In this document: piece by piece, positions 18,021-27,482 of the stretch
Layout: the number at the start of each line of letters is the position of its first letter
Position numbering within the stretch: position 1 is the stretch's first letter
Assembly: GCA_020724765.1 (NCBI GenBank)
Contig: DYGJ01000007.1
Coordinates: 1-33,010 of the forward strand
Source: Thermotoga sp.
Lineage (GTDB): Bacteria > Bipolaricaulota > Bipolaricaulia > Bipolaricaulales > Bipolaricaulaceae
Direction of reading: 5' to 3'
DNA: 33,010 bases
Made by a program: the position numbers and the translations under genes
Notes under the pieces: generated by a model
What the model was told of the DNA's origin: nothing
What the model saw: only the letters and a program-made list of their open reading frames with translations
Databases searched by the model: none

Positions 18021-19940
18021 GTGATCCGTGTCCTTGGCGGAGGGTTGGTGATTAGGGATAGTCGGGCGATGTCACGCGAGAAGCTGACCCAACGCAGGCG
18101 GATGTGGGTAGCGGTGGGTCTGTACGTGGTATGCGCTTCAGTCCTGTGGGGAACTGCAATCCCGTTCGGATGGGACATGGCTGTGGGAGCGGAGCTTCCT
18201 GTCCTGCTGTCCGTGCTGGGCGTGGTTCTGTTCATCGTGTCGTTTCTGTTGGGGTGGTCTGGGACGCTCGTTGCCTGGGCGGGGGCGGGGCTGCTGACGC
18301 TGCCGCTCTTGGTGATCCCGGAGTTCATGCTCTCCCAGCCGGTGATGGGGGCGGTGATCCCGGTTCTGTTTGCGGGCATCGCTGTTCTCGGGAGAGGCGT
18401 GGGGTTCTTGTGGGGCCAACGGACTTGGCACCGAGAGACCCGCGAGATGGTGGAGGACTGCTACGGCCGTGACCTGTTCGAGAACTCGCTCAACATCATC
18501 CACGTGGTGAGCAACCGAGGGAACGTGAACCGACGCAACCGGCGGTCGCGGGAGCTGTTGGGTTGGCCTGATCGGCAGTCGCTCCAGATTTCGGCGTACG
18601 TGCACCCTGAGGACACTGACCACTTCAAAGACCTGTTGAAGACCCTCTTCGAGCGGGGCGAGTTGCGCCAGGAACGGCTGCGCTTCCGATCAGAGGGAGG
18701 CCGTGCGATCACCGTGGACATCCAAGGGCGGCGGGTCACGGGCACGGTGGCCGTGCTCGAAGCCCAGGACCGATCCGAGGTTCAATCCCTCGAACACAAG
18801 CTGCGCGAGCAGGAGGCGCGGTATCGGTTCTTGATCGAGGACGGGATCGACACCCTCGATCTGGGTGTCATCCTGTGGGACGAGCGGAAGCGCATGCTGT
18901 GGGCGAATCAGGCGGTGAACGAGCTGTTTAGGATCGACCGCGATGAGCTGGTCGGATTGCCCGCGGATCGCGTTTGGGGAAGAATCGCCGCGCTTCTCGA
19001 CAACGCGGATGACTACGTGGCCCTGGTCAGGGACGCGTACCGGTCTGGCGCAGGGGTGGAGCACTTCGTGACGCGCATTCGCCCTGGCTCCGGCGCGGTG
19101 GAACGGGTTATCCAGTACCGCTCCATCCCCATCGAGACAGCCCGCTACCGCGGGGGGCGCATTGACTACTACGCGGACATCACCGAGCTCAAGCGATTGG
19201 AAGAGGAGTTGCGCCAGGAGAAGGCCCAGCTCGATGAGGTGAACAAGAACCTGAGGAACTTCAGCGACGTGGTGTCGCACGACCTGCGCAACCCGACGCG
19301 CACCGCCCTCGGCTACCTCACCTTGATCCTCGATCGTCACAGCAATGGCGAGCTTCCTCCTGAGGTGCGCGCTGACCTGGAGAAGGCTCAAGCCCGGTTG
19401 AGGCGGCTGGACCAGCTCATCGTGGACCTCACCAAGTTCTCCCAAATGAGGGTCGATCCGTTCCGGTTCGAAGAGGTCGACGCGGGGAAGCTGGTCCAAG
19501 AGGTATGCGAGGATCTGGGCGACCGGATCAAATCGGTGAGCGTGACGATCGCCGACGACCTGCCCCGGGTGTGGGCGGTGCCGTCGCTGTTGCGGGATGT
19601 GTTCCAGAACTTGATCTACAACGCCGCCAAGTTCAACGACAAGGCGTTGCCGATGGTGGAAGTGGGATGGAAGCCCTATCGCGGGGACTCATACCTCTTC
19701 TACGTGCGGGACAACGGTCCTGGCATCGAAGCCGACTATCTGGACATCATCTTCAAGATCTTCGAGAAGCTGGATACGAAAACCGAAGGCACCGGGGCCG
19801 GCTTGGCGATATGTCGCCGGATCGTGGAAGAGCACGAGGGGCGGATATGGGCGGAGTCGGAAATTGGCATCGGAACCACGTTCAGCTTCACGATTCCCCG
19901 GGTGCCGGCGAACAAAGGGGTGGAGAGCGATGCCCGTTGA
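18021..19940 (+). CDS. PAS-containing membrane sensor histidine kinase
   Basis: N-terminal TM segments, PAS-like regions, FSDVVSHDLRNPTRTALGYL, N-box NLIYNAAKFND, G-boxes VRDNGPGIEA and GTGAGLAICRRIVEEH. Confidence 0.88.
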   Translation: MIRVLGGGLVIRDSRAMSREKLTQRRRMWVAVGLYVVCASVLWGTAIPFGWDMAVGAELPVLLSVLGVVLFIVSFLLGWSGTLVAWAGAGLLTLPLLVIPEFMLSQPVMGAVIPVLFAGIAVLGRGVGFLWGQRTWHRETREMVEDCYGRDLFENSLNIIHVVSNRGNVNRRNRRSRELLGWPDRQSLQISAYVHPEDTDHFKDLLKTLFERGELRQERLRFRSEGGRAITVDIQGRRVTGTVAVLEAQDRSEVQSLEHKLREQEARYRFLIEDGIDTLDLGVILWDERKRMLWANQAVNELFRIDRDELVGLPADRVWGRIAALLDNADDYVALVRDAYRSGAGVEHFVTRIRPGSGAVERVIQYRSIPIETARYRGGRIDYYADITELKRLEEELRQEKAQLDEVNKNLRNFSDVVSHDLRNPTRTALGYLTLILDRHSNGELPPEVRADLEKAQARLRRLDQLIVDLTKFSQMRVDPFRFEEVDAGKLVQEVCEDLGDRIKSVSVTIADDLPRVWAVPSLLRDVFQNLIYNAAKFNDKALPMVEVGWKPYRGDSYLFYVRDNGPGIEADYLDIIFKIFEKLDTKTEGTGAGLAICRRIVEEHEGRIWAESEIGIGTTFSFTIPRVPANKGVESDAR

Positions 19941-20370
19941 GAGGCGAATGATTGTCCTCGTGGTGGAAGACGACGAGTCTCACTACGAGCTGATCGAAAG
20001 GTCCGTGCGCGGCCTCGAGAAGGCCGGGACGCGGTACGACCTACATTGGGTCCAGGACGGGGCCGAGGCCTTGGACTTCCTGTTTCGCAAAGGGAAGCGC
20101 AAGGAGGCTCCCCGTCCGAACCTCGTGCTGCTTGACCTCCGGCTTCCCAAGAAGTCGGGGCTAGAAGTCCTCGAGGAGATCAAGAAAGACGAGAAACTCC
20201 GCAAGATCCCGGTGGTGGTCCTCACCGTGTCCACGAGCGACGAGGAGATGGCGCGGGCGTACGATTCCGGGGCGGCGGGGTTCCTCAACAAGCCGGCGAG
20301 TCAGGACGATTTCGATCGCCTTCTGAACACGGTTTGGGACTACTGGCGGATCGTTCGCGTTCCTGACTGA
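19930..20370 (+). CDS. Single-domain response regulator, Rcp1-like
   Basis: VVEDDESHYELI, LVLLDLRLPKKSGLEVLEEIK, VVVLTVSTSDEE, GFLNKPAS; overlaps the kinase 3' end. Confidence 0.9.
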   Translation: MPVERRMIVLVVEDDESHYELIERSVRGLEKAGTRYDLHWVQDGAEALDFLFRKGKRKEAPRPNLVLLDLRLPKKSGLEVLEEIKKDEKLRKIPVVVLTVSTSDEEMARAYDSGAAGFLNKPASQDDFDRLLNTVWDYWRIVRVPD

Positions 20371-20390
20371 GCCAGGGGTCTGCGGCGGTG

Positions 20391-20419
20391 GGCGCACGTG
20401 CGGCATCACGCGGTGCGCC
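20391..20419 (+). terminator. Hairpin downstream of the kinase/regulator pair
   Basis: GGCGCA-CGTG...CACG-TGCGCC followed by TTGTCCTTT. Confidence 0.5.
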
Positions 20420-20575
20420 TTGTCCTTTGGAATCGAGCCCGGGGGAGTAGGGTAAGGAAGAGGCACGGCCGCGGCAAGCTTGGTAGCCGAGCGGGGTTCC
20501 TAACCCACAGGATACCGCTCAGATCAGTGCGGCGCGCGGTCGAGATCCGCTTCCTGGCCTCCTGTTCCTCGCCTC

Positions 20576-20610
20576 GGGGAGGGACTCCGGTCCCTCCCCC
20601 CTCTCTTTTC
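20576..20610 (+). terminator. Strong Rho-independent terminator
   Basis: GGGGAGGGAC-TCCG-GTCCCTCCCC (10-bp perfect stem) followed by CCTCTCTTTTC. Confidence 0.8.
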
Positions 20611-20767
20611 TTGCACGCACGATCGGGTGGGCGTTTCAGGTGCTGCTGAAGGGGTTAGGGTCGGTCTGGATTCCTGTTTTCACGCGTTGTCCTCTGTCCC
20701 CAACAGGGGTAGAATCCTCCCACCGGGCGCGGACGCTCGGAACATCCTAACCAAGGGGGGATCTGCG

Positions 20768-21928
20768 GTGCGTAAGTGGCTGGGTTTGGCGTTGGTCGTG
20801 ATGTTGGCGGCAACGCCGGTGTTTGCCGGCAAAGTGGCGGTGGTCCTCGACGTCGGCGGACGAGGCGACCTCTCGTTCAACGACATGGGGTTCAAGGGTA
20901 CGGATCAGGCGGCCGACGACTTCGGCCTGGAGATGGTCGAGGTTCAGAGCGCAACGGCGGCGGACTACCTGCCGAACCTGCGCAACCTCGCCCGAACCCG
21001 CGAGTACGACCTCATCATCTGCGTGGGGTTCCTCCTCGGCGACGCGCTCGACCAGGCGGCGGCGGAGTTCCCGAACCAGAAGTTCGCGATCATCGACTCG
21101 GTCGTCGATGCGCCGAACGTGATGAGCATCGTGTTCCGCGAGAACGAGATGTCTGCTCTTGTGGGCGCGCTCGGGGCGATGGCCGCCGCTCACTACGGCT
21201 ACCCGAACGTGGGCGTGGTGCTCGGGATCGAGATCCCGGTTTTGTACCACTTCGAGGCCGGGTACCGGTTCGGCATCGACTGGGGGAACAAGAAGTACGC
21301 CGCGGTGACGGGAACGGCAAAACCGACGGGCCTTCTGTACACGTACACTGGGTCGTTCAGCGACATCGCGCTGGGGAAGGCGGCCACCGAGGCCATGCTC
21401 GCCCAGGGCGCGGTCGGGGTGTACAACGTGGCGGGGCCGCTCGGGATCGGCGACCTCGAGGCGATCACCGAGTTCCACCGCAACAAGGGAACCAAGTCCG
21501 GCCCGCCGTACTACTTTGGTGTGGACGCGAACCAGGACTGGCTTGGGAAGGCCATGCACGCGCTTGCGAGCGGGATGAAGCGGGTGGATACCGGCTGCTA
21601 CACCGCGGTGAAGGCCGTGGTGGAGGGGACGTTCGTCGGTGGCATCACCAGCCTCGGCCTCGCCGAGGGTGGCGTGGGAATCAGCAAATTCATCGATCTC
21701 CTTGAGTTCATCGACTTCGGCATCTCTGCCGGCGCGCTGAGGCTCGAGGACCGCGACGAGACCCTTGCTAACTGGGCGGTCAACCGTGGGACGATCCCTG
21801 CGTGGATCTGGCGGGCGGTTGATGAGCTCGAGGCCGGGATCCTCGACGGGACGATCCTTGTTCCGACCGCGGATACGGGGGCCGAGATGCAGGCCATCCG
21901 CGCCCGGTACACGCTGGGCGCGCCGTAG
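20768..21928 (+). CDS. BMP-family ABC transporter substrate-binding protein
   Basis: GTG start, signal peptide KWLGLALVVMLAATPVFA, KVAVVLDVGGRGDLSFNDMGFKG, IICVGFLLGDALDQAAAEFPNQKFAIID. Confidence 0.9.
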   Translation: MRKWLGLALVVMLAATPVFAGKVAVVLDVGGRGDLSFNDMGFKGTDQAADDFGLEMVEVQSATAADYLPNLRNLARTREYDLIICVGFLLGDALDQAAAEFPNQKFAIIDSVVDAPNVMSIVFRENEMSALVGALGAMAAAHYGYPNVGVVLGIEIPVLYHFEAGYRFGIDWGNKKYAAVTGTAKPTGLLYTYTGSFSDIALGKAATEAMLAQGAVGVYNVAGPLGIGDLEAITEFHRNKGTKSGPPYYFGVDANQDWLGKAMHALASGMKRVDTGCYTAVKAVVEGTFVGGITSLGLAEGGVGISKFIDLLEFIDFGISAGALRLEDRDETLANWAVNRGTIPAWIWRAVDELEAGILDGTILVPTADTGAEMQAIRARYTLGAP

Positions 21929-21951
21929 GCTCAGTTCAGTGAGAAAGCACA

Positions 21952-21982
21952 GGGGAGAGGGCGCCCAGCGCACCCTCTCCCC
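21952..21982 (+). terminator. Hairpin after the substrate-binding protein gene (partial terminator or mRNA stabiliser)
   Basis: GGGGAGAGGG...CCCTCTCCCC, 10-bp stem followed by TTGTTCTTCC. Confidence 0.6.
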
Positions 21983-22017
21983 TTGTTCTTCCTGCGTCAG
22001 CGTCCGGAGGCGCGTGC

Positions 22018-23625
22018 ATGAGCCAGACCTCAAACCGTAGCGACACAGAGAAAGGAGACGGGTACTTCCTTCGGGCGGAGGGGATCAGCAAGATCTACTC
22101 TGACGGCACGGTTGCACTTCGGGATGCGACCGTGGAGCTCCGTCCCGGGGAGATCGTGGGTCTCCTCGGTGAGAACGGGGCAGGCAAGACCACCCTCACC
22201 AAGATCCTGTCCGGACTTCTTCCCCCGACACGGGGCAGGGTGGTATCTCCGCGAGGCCAGGTGAAGTTCGCCAGCCCGCGCGAGGCCCTCGACTTCGGGA
22301 TCGGGATGGTCCACCAGCACTTCGCCCTCGTAGGCACGTTCACCGCGGTGGAGAACGTGGCGTTGTCCCACGAGCGCCCGTTCGTGCCCCTCACCCTGTC
22401 GGCAACGCGGGAGCGGCTGGAGGGGCTGATGGCGGAGAGCGGGCTCAAGGTCCCGCTCGATGTTCCTGTGGAGAAGCTCGCCGTGGGCGAGCAGCAGCGG
22501 GTGGAGATCCTCAAGGTTCTGTCCCAGAACGTGAACCTCCTCATCCTCGATGAGCCCACCTCCGTGCTCACCCCGCTCGAGGTCGATGAGCTGTTCAAGC
22601 TCCTACGGCGACTGCGGGACGAGGGGAAGGCGATCGTCCTCATCACCCATAAGCTGAAAGAGGTGGGTTCGATCACCGACCGCGTGATCGTCCTGCGCAA
22701 GGGCGCGGTGGTGGGCGATGTGCAGATGGCTGAAGTGACGAAAGAGGAACTGGCCCAGCTCATGGTGGGGAAGGAGATCGGGACTCGGGCCGCGCAGGCG
22801 GTCGAGCTCTCAACCGACGCCATCCCCGTCCCCATCAGCCGGCACAAGGAAGAGGCCAAGCGAGGATCTGGAGTTCTCCACGTCGAGAACCTGTCGGTCG
22901 CCGGGGATACGAAGTCGAAGGCCGTGGATGGTCTCACGTTCGATGTCTTCGGCGGGGAGATCTTCGGGATCGCTGGGGTAGAGGGCAACGGCCAGACCGA
23001 GCTTGTCGAAGCGCTGACCGGGCTCCGCCCCGCGATGGAGGGAACGGCGACGATCCACGAGAAGAACATCCTCGGCTTGGATCCTCGCCAGATTTACAAG
23101 CTCGGGGTGGCGCACATCCCTGAGGATCGCTGGGTGCTGGGGCTTGTCCTCCCATTCACCCTCGCCGAGAACGCGATCCTCGGCGTCCACCGGTGGGAGG
23201 AGTTCCGGGGCCCTCTGTCCATCCTCCGCTGGGGGAAGATCAACGCCCACGTGCGGGCGCTCATGGAGCGGTTCGAGATCCAGGCCACCGGCCCCAGCGC
23301 TCCAGCGAAGAGCCTGTCGGGCGGCAACCAACAGAAGTTGATCGTGGGGAGGGAACTCGCCAAGGACCCGGCGATTGTGATCGCCTCCCAGCCCACGCGC
23401 GGTCTGGACGTGGGAGCGGCCCAGTACATCCGGGACACTTTGGTCGAGATGCGCGATCGGGGGCGCGCGATCCTCCTCGTATCGGCGGACCTCGACGAGG
23501 TGCTCGCCCTATCCGATCGGGTGGCGATCATGTACGAGGGGAAGTTCATGGCCGTGGCCCGGCCCGAGGAGCTGGACCGGCAGAAGGTGGGGATGCTCAT
23601 GGGCGGCGTAGGGGTGAAAGGATGA
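22018..23625 (+). CDS. Nucleoside-type ABC transporter ATPase with two ABC domains
   Basis: GLLGENGAGKTTLTKILSGL, VAVGEQQRVEILKVL, second domain GVEGNGQTELVEAL, LSGGNQQKLIVGRELAKDPAIVIASQPTRGLDVGAA. Confidence 0.93.
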   Translation: MSQTSNRSDTEKGDGYFLRAEGISKIYSDGTVALRDATVELRPGEIVGLLGENGAGKTTLTKILSGLLPPTRGRVVSPRGQVKFASPREALDFGIGMVHQHFALVGTFTAVENVALSHERPFVPLTLSATRERLEGLMAESGLKVPLDVPVEKLAVGEQQRVEILKVLSQNVNLLILDEPTSVLTPLEVDELFKLLRRLRDEGKAIVLITHKLKEVGSITDRVIVLRKGAVVGDVQMAEVTKEELAQLMVGKEIGTRAAQAVELSTDAIPVPISRHKEEAKRGSGVLHVENLSVAGDTKSKAVDGLTFDVFGGEIFGIAGVEGNGQTELVEALTGLRPAMEGTATIHEKNILGLDPRQIYKLGVAHIPEDRWVLGLVLPFTLAENAILGVHRWEEFRGPLSILRWGKINAHVRALMERFEIQATGPSAPAKSLSGGNQQKLIVGRELAKDPAIVIASQPTRGLDVGAAQYIRDTLVEMRDRGRAILLVSADLDEVLALSDRVAIMYEGKFMAVARPEELDRQKVGMLMGGVGVKG

Positions 23626-24770
23626 CCACAACAGACGTTCGTCCGCGGGGGCGATGGGTGCGGGGGGTGCACCGCACGCTCACCGGGCTCCATCCCGCGT
23701 TGGAGTCGGTGCTGGCGGCGGTAGTGGGGCTGCTGGTGGGGGCGGTGCTCATGTACATCTGGGGGTACGACCCGTGGCGGGCGTACTGGGCCCTCTTGCG
23801 GGGGGCGTTCGGCGGGGACTACGAGATCGCCAGTTCCATTGCCCGAGGCGTTCCACTCATCTTCACCGCGCTCACGTTCTCGATCTGTCTGCGGGCGGGG
23901 ATGTTCAACATCGGCGCCGAGGGCCAGATGTACATCGGGGCGGCAGCCGCGGTGTGCGTGGCCTACTTCCAGCTCCCGGCCGGGCTCCACCTCTTCGTGG
24001 GGATCCTGTTCGCCGCCGTGGCCGGAGCCGTGTGGAGCCTCGGGCCGGCCCTTCTCAAACTCACCCGGGGGGTGAGCGAGGTCATCTCCACGATCATGTT
24101 CAACTGGATCAGCCGGTTCCTCGTGTTCTACCTCGTGGCGTTCGTTCTCGTCGACCCGCGCCAAGCCCAGCGCACGGTGCGGATCCCCGTCTCGGCGCGG
24201 TTCCCGATTCTTGTCCAAGGGACCGACCTCTCGTACGCGGTGTTCATGGCGGTGGCGTTCGCCCTGCTGGTGTACGTGGTCCTGTGGCACACGGCGGTCG
24301 GGTACGAGGTGCGGGCAGCCGGTCTTACCCCCACGGCGGCCCGCTACGGCGGGATCTCGATCAAGCGCACGATGTTGTTGAGCTTCGCCCTGGGCGGCGT
24401 GGCCGCAGGGCTCGCCGGTGCGGCGACGACGATGGGACTCCCCCCCACGTTTGCCATCATCAGCGGGCTCCCCGAACTGATGAACCTCGGGTTCGACGGG
24501 ATGGCGGTGGCGATGGTGGGCCGGAACCACCCCATCGGGATTTTGTTTGCCGCCCTGTTCTTCGGCGGCCTCAACGCCGGAGGGCGGGTGATGCAGTTCT
24601 ATGGGTCGAATCCCGTCCCTCTGGAGATGGTGCGGGTGGTGATGGGGGCGATCGTGCTGGCGATGGCGATCCCTGAGCTGATTCGGCTGTTCCCCGCGCT
24701 GGCCGAAGCGGGACGTGGACTGGCGCGAACCATCGCCCGGCGGAAGCCGGCGACAGAGGAGGGAGCATGA
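23622..24770 (+). CDS. ABC transporter permease, BMP/nucleoside-associated, permease 1
   Basis: FSICLRAGMFNIGAEGQMYIGA, ISTIMFNWI, GLPPTFAIISGLPELMNLGFDGMAVAMVGRNHPIGI. Confidence 0.9.
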   Translation: MTTTDVRPRGRWVRGVHRTLTGLHPALESVLAAVVGLLVGAVLMYIWGYDPWRAYWALLRGAFGGDYEIASSIARGVPLIFTALTFSICLRAGMFNIGAEGQMYIGAAAAVCVAYFQLPAGLHLFVGILFAAVAGAVWSLGPALLKLTRGVSEVISTIMFNWISRFLVFYLVAFVLVDPRQAQRTVRIPVSARFPILVQGTDLSYAVFMAVAFALLVYVVLWHTAVGYEVRAAGLTPTAARYGGISIKRTMLLSFALGGVAAGLAGAATTMGLPPTFAIISGLPELMNLGFDGMAVAMVGRNHPIGILFAALFFGGLNAGGRVMQFYGSNPVPLEMVRVVMGAIVLAMAIPELIRLFPALAEAGRGLARTIARRKPATEEGA

Positions 24771-25660
24771 ACTGGAGCTACGTCCTTGATCTTCTGCGGA
24801 TCTCCCTCCACGCGATGGTGCCGATCACCCTCACCGCGGTGGGGGAGATCATTGGAGAGACCGCGGGCCTGTTCAACATCGGGCTCGAGGGGATCCTCCT
24901 CATTGGCGCGTTCGTGGGGGCGCTCGGGGCGAAGGCCGGCGGCCCGGTCGTCGGTTTGCTGACAGGGATGGGTGTGGGGATGGCGATCGGGCTGGTGTTC
25001 TCCATCATCTCCGCTTACTGGAAGGGAACCCAGATGATCGCCGGAATCGGGATCAACCTGTTCGCACTGGGGTTCGTGGCGTTCGGGCTGATCAAGCTCG
25101 GCGCGCCCGGGTTCCACGCCGTCCCCGCCGAGGCCCAGCTCCTCAAGCTGCGCACGCCGATGGGTGCGCTCTCGCCCCTGATCCTCGTTGCCCTCGTCGT
25201 GCCGTTCCTGGCGTACTGGTTCCTGAAGCGAACCCGCGCCGGGCTCATCCTCAAGGCCGTCGGGGAGAACCCCGAGGCGGCGGACGTGGCGGGGATCAAC
25301 GTCAACCTGACTCGGCTCCTGGCCACGACGTTCGGCGGGGCGCTGGCGGGCCTGGCCGGGGCGTACATGTCGGTGGCATGGTTCGGATCGGTGACCAAGG
25401 AGCTGTCCGCGGGTCGCGGGTTCATCGCGTTGGCCACGGTGGTGTTCTCTGGGCTCAACCCGCTCCTTGCCCTTGTGGGAGGGTTCATCTTCGGGTTCTT
25501 CCAGAGCCTTGCCACGTGGATCAAGACCCTGCCCGCCAAGACGATCCCCTGGCAGTTCGTGGACATGCTCCCCTACATCGTGACCCTGCTCGTCGTGTCG
25601 GGGGTCGTGGGGCGGGTGCGGTTCCCGAAGGCGCTTGGGGTGCCGTACAAACGGGAGTGA
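24767..25660 (+). CDS. ABC transporter permease, BMP/nucleoside-associated, permease 2
   Basis: AVGEIIGETAGLFNIGLEGILLIGAFVGA, QMIAGIGINLFALG, GENPEAADVAGINV, GRGFIALATVVFSGLNPLLALVGGFIFGF. Confidence 0.9.
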   Translation: MNWSYVLDLLRISLHAMVPITLTAVGEIIGETAGLFNIGLEGILLIGAFVGALGAKAGGPVVGLLTGMGVGMAIGLVFSIISAYWKGTQMIAGIGINLFALGFVAFGLIKLGAPGFHAVPAEAQLLKLRTPMGALSPLILVALVVPFLAYWFLKRTRAGLILKAVGENPEAADVAGINVNLTRLLATTFGGALAGLAGAYMSVAWFGSVTKELSAGRGFIALATVVFSGLNPLLALVGGFIFGFFQSLATWIKTLPAKTIPWQFVDMLPYIVTLLVVSGVVGRVRFPKALGVPYKRE

Positions 25661-26640
25661 GGGCGCATCCGATCGTCGCCCTGCTGGGCGATCTGAACGT
25701 AGACGTGACGATCCAGGCGGGTGCGGTGCCTCCGCCGGGTGGCGAGGCGCACGCCGAGACCGCTCTGTCCGTGGGAGGCTCCGCGGCGCTCACCGCACGC
25801 TGGCTCTCCGTGCTCGGATGCGAGGTGCGGCTGGCGGCAGCGATCGGCGAAGACCCGTTTGGAGATTGGGTCCACAGCGCGTTGTCTCAGGAGGGCGTCC
25901 TGACCTCGTGGCTTCAGCGCGTTCCGGACAAGCCGACTGGGCTCTGTTTCGCCCTTGTCCACCCTGGCGGGGAGCGAACGCTGCTCGCCTCGCCCGGCGC
26001 CGCGCGGGATCTCTCGTGGGGTGCGATCCCGACGTCCTGGCTGGACGGAGCCGACTGGCTGCACCTCTCCGGGTACGCCTGGGCGGGGGAGGGGGAGTGC
26101 GACGCGGCGGAGCGAGCGCTCCGCCTCGCTCGAGAGAGGGCGGTTCCGGTGAGCCTCGATCCAGGAGCCGTAGCCGGAACCCTCTGTACCGCCCTCGATC
26201 CGCTGCCAGCGTTCGAGCTCGTGCTTCCCAATCGCCGGGAGATCCGGGATCTGACCGGAGAGGGCGATCCGCAGCGTGGGGCGGCGCAGCTCCGTGGTCG
26301 CGGCGTGGGGTCGGTGGCGGTGAAGCTCGACCGGGAGGGGTGCCTCATCTCCGTTCGGGTGGGCGAGGCCCGCGTTCCTGCCTTCGCGGTGGACGCGGGG
26401 AACACGACCGGCGCGGGGGACGCGTTCAACGCGGGAGCGATCGTAGGGACCCTCTCGGGCTGGGACCCTGCGGCGATTGGCGCCTTGGCGAACCTTCTCG
26501 GCGGGGCGGCGGCGCGCGTTGGAGGGGGAGGCGCTCTGCCCTCGCTTCCCGCTCTTCTCTCTCTTCTCGAACAGGCGCCGGGGGGGAGTACCCTGGGGAC
26601 GTGGCTTCAGGAACGATGGAAGGGGGACACATGGCGGTAG
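25657..26640 (+). CDS. PfkB-family carbohydrate kinase (substrate unknown)
   Basis: GDLNVDVTIQ near N-terminus, SVGGSAALTARWLSVLGCEVRLAAAIGEDPFGDWV, DAGNTTGAGDAFNAGAI; GTG start overlaps the upstream TGA. Confidence 0.88.
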   Translation: MRAHPIVALLGDLNVDVTIQAGAVPPPGGEAHAETALSVGGSAALTARWLSVLGCEVRLAAAIGEDPFGDWVHSALSQEGVLTSWLQRVPDKPTGLCFALVHPGGERTLLASPGAARDLSWGAIPTSWLDGADWLHLSGYAWAGEGECDAAERALRLARERAVPVSLDPGAVAGTLCTALDPLPAFELVLPNRREIRDLTGEGDPQRGAAQLRGRGVGSVAVKLDREGCLISVRVGEARVPAFAVDAGNTTGAGDAFNAGAIVGTLSGWDPAAIGALANLLGGAAARVGGGGALPSLPALLSLLEQAPGGSTLGTWLQERWKGDTWR

Positions 26641-27482
26641 AGTGGAAGAGACGGTGGGATGAGCTGCGGATCGCGTCGCTGCGCGATTTGTTCGGGGTCG
26701 AGGTGCCGGTGATCGGGATGGTCCACCTGTGGCCCCTTCCCGGCGCGCCGGGGTACACCGGGTACGGGATGGACGCGATCCTCGACGCTGCCCTCGCCGA
26801 CGCGCGGGCCCTTGTTCGGGGAGGGGTGGATGGGCTGATCGTGGAGAACATGTGGGATCTCCCGTTTCACGTGGGGAAGGCCGTGCCTCCCGAGGAGAGC
26901 GCGTGTCAGGCTGTGGCCGCCCGAGCGGTGGCCGAGGAGGTCTCGGTCCCGGTGGGGATCAACGTCGTCCACAACGGAGGCGCGGTCGCCCTGGCGATCG
27001 CCGTTGCCAGCGGCGCAGCATTCATGCGCGTGTGCCTCCTCACCGGGGCCCAGGTTTGGGACACGGGCGAGTTCGACCACGGCTGCGCCGCGGAGCTTAT
27101 GCGCAAGCGGAAGGAACTCCACGCCGAGCACATCAAGCTGTTCGCCGACGTCGACAAGAAGCACGCCGTGCGGTTTCCGGGGATCGACCTCGCCACCCAC
27201 ATCGAATGGACCGAGTTCTACGGTGCGGATGCCCTCATCGTCTCCGGCCGGATGACCGGGAACGCCCCCGACGTGGAGAAGGTCCGCGCGGCGAAGGAGC
27301 TTGCCCACCGCCCTGTTCTCGTCGGGTCGGGAGCGAACGAGCGGAACATCGGGGCATTCCTGCGCTGGGCGAACGGGGTCATCGTTGGGTCGAGCCTGAA
27401 GGCCGATGGAGACCCTACGAACCCGGTGGACGAGGAGCGGGTGGTGCGGTTCGTGGCCGCCGCCCGTGCGGGGGGGTGTTGA
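26631..27482 (+). CDS. BtpA/SgcQ-family TIM-barrel protein, copy 1
   Basis: PVIGMVHLWPLPGAPGY, GVDGLIVENMWDLPF, GINVVHNGG, KLFADVDKKHAV, ADALIVSGRMTGNAPDVEKV, PVLVGSGANERN. Confidence 0.88.
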   Translation: MAVEWKRRWDELRIASLRDLFGVEVPVIGMVHLWPLPGAPGYTGYGMDAILDAALADARALVRGGVDGLIVENMWDLPFHVGKAVPPEESACQAVAARAVAEEVSVPVGINVVHNGGAVALAIAVASGAAFMRVCLLTGAQVWDTGEFDHGCAAELMRKRKELHAEHIKLFADVDKKHAVRFPGIDLATHIEWTEFYGADALIVSGRMTGNAPDVEKVRAAKELAHRPVLVGSGANERNIGAFLRWANGVIVGSSLKADGDPTNPVDEERVVRFVAAARAGGC

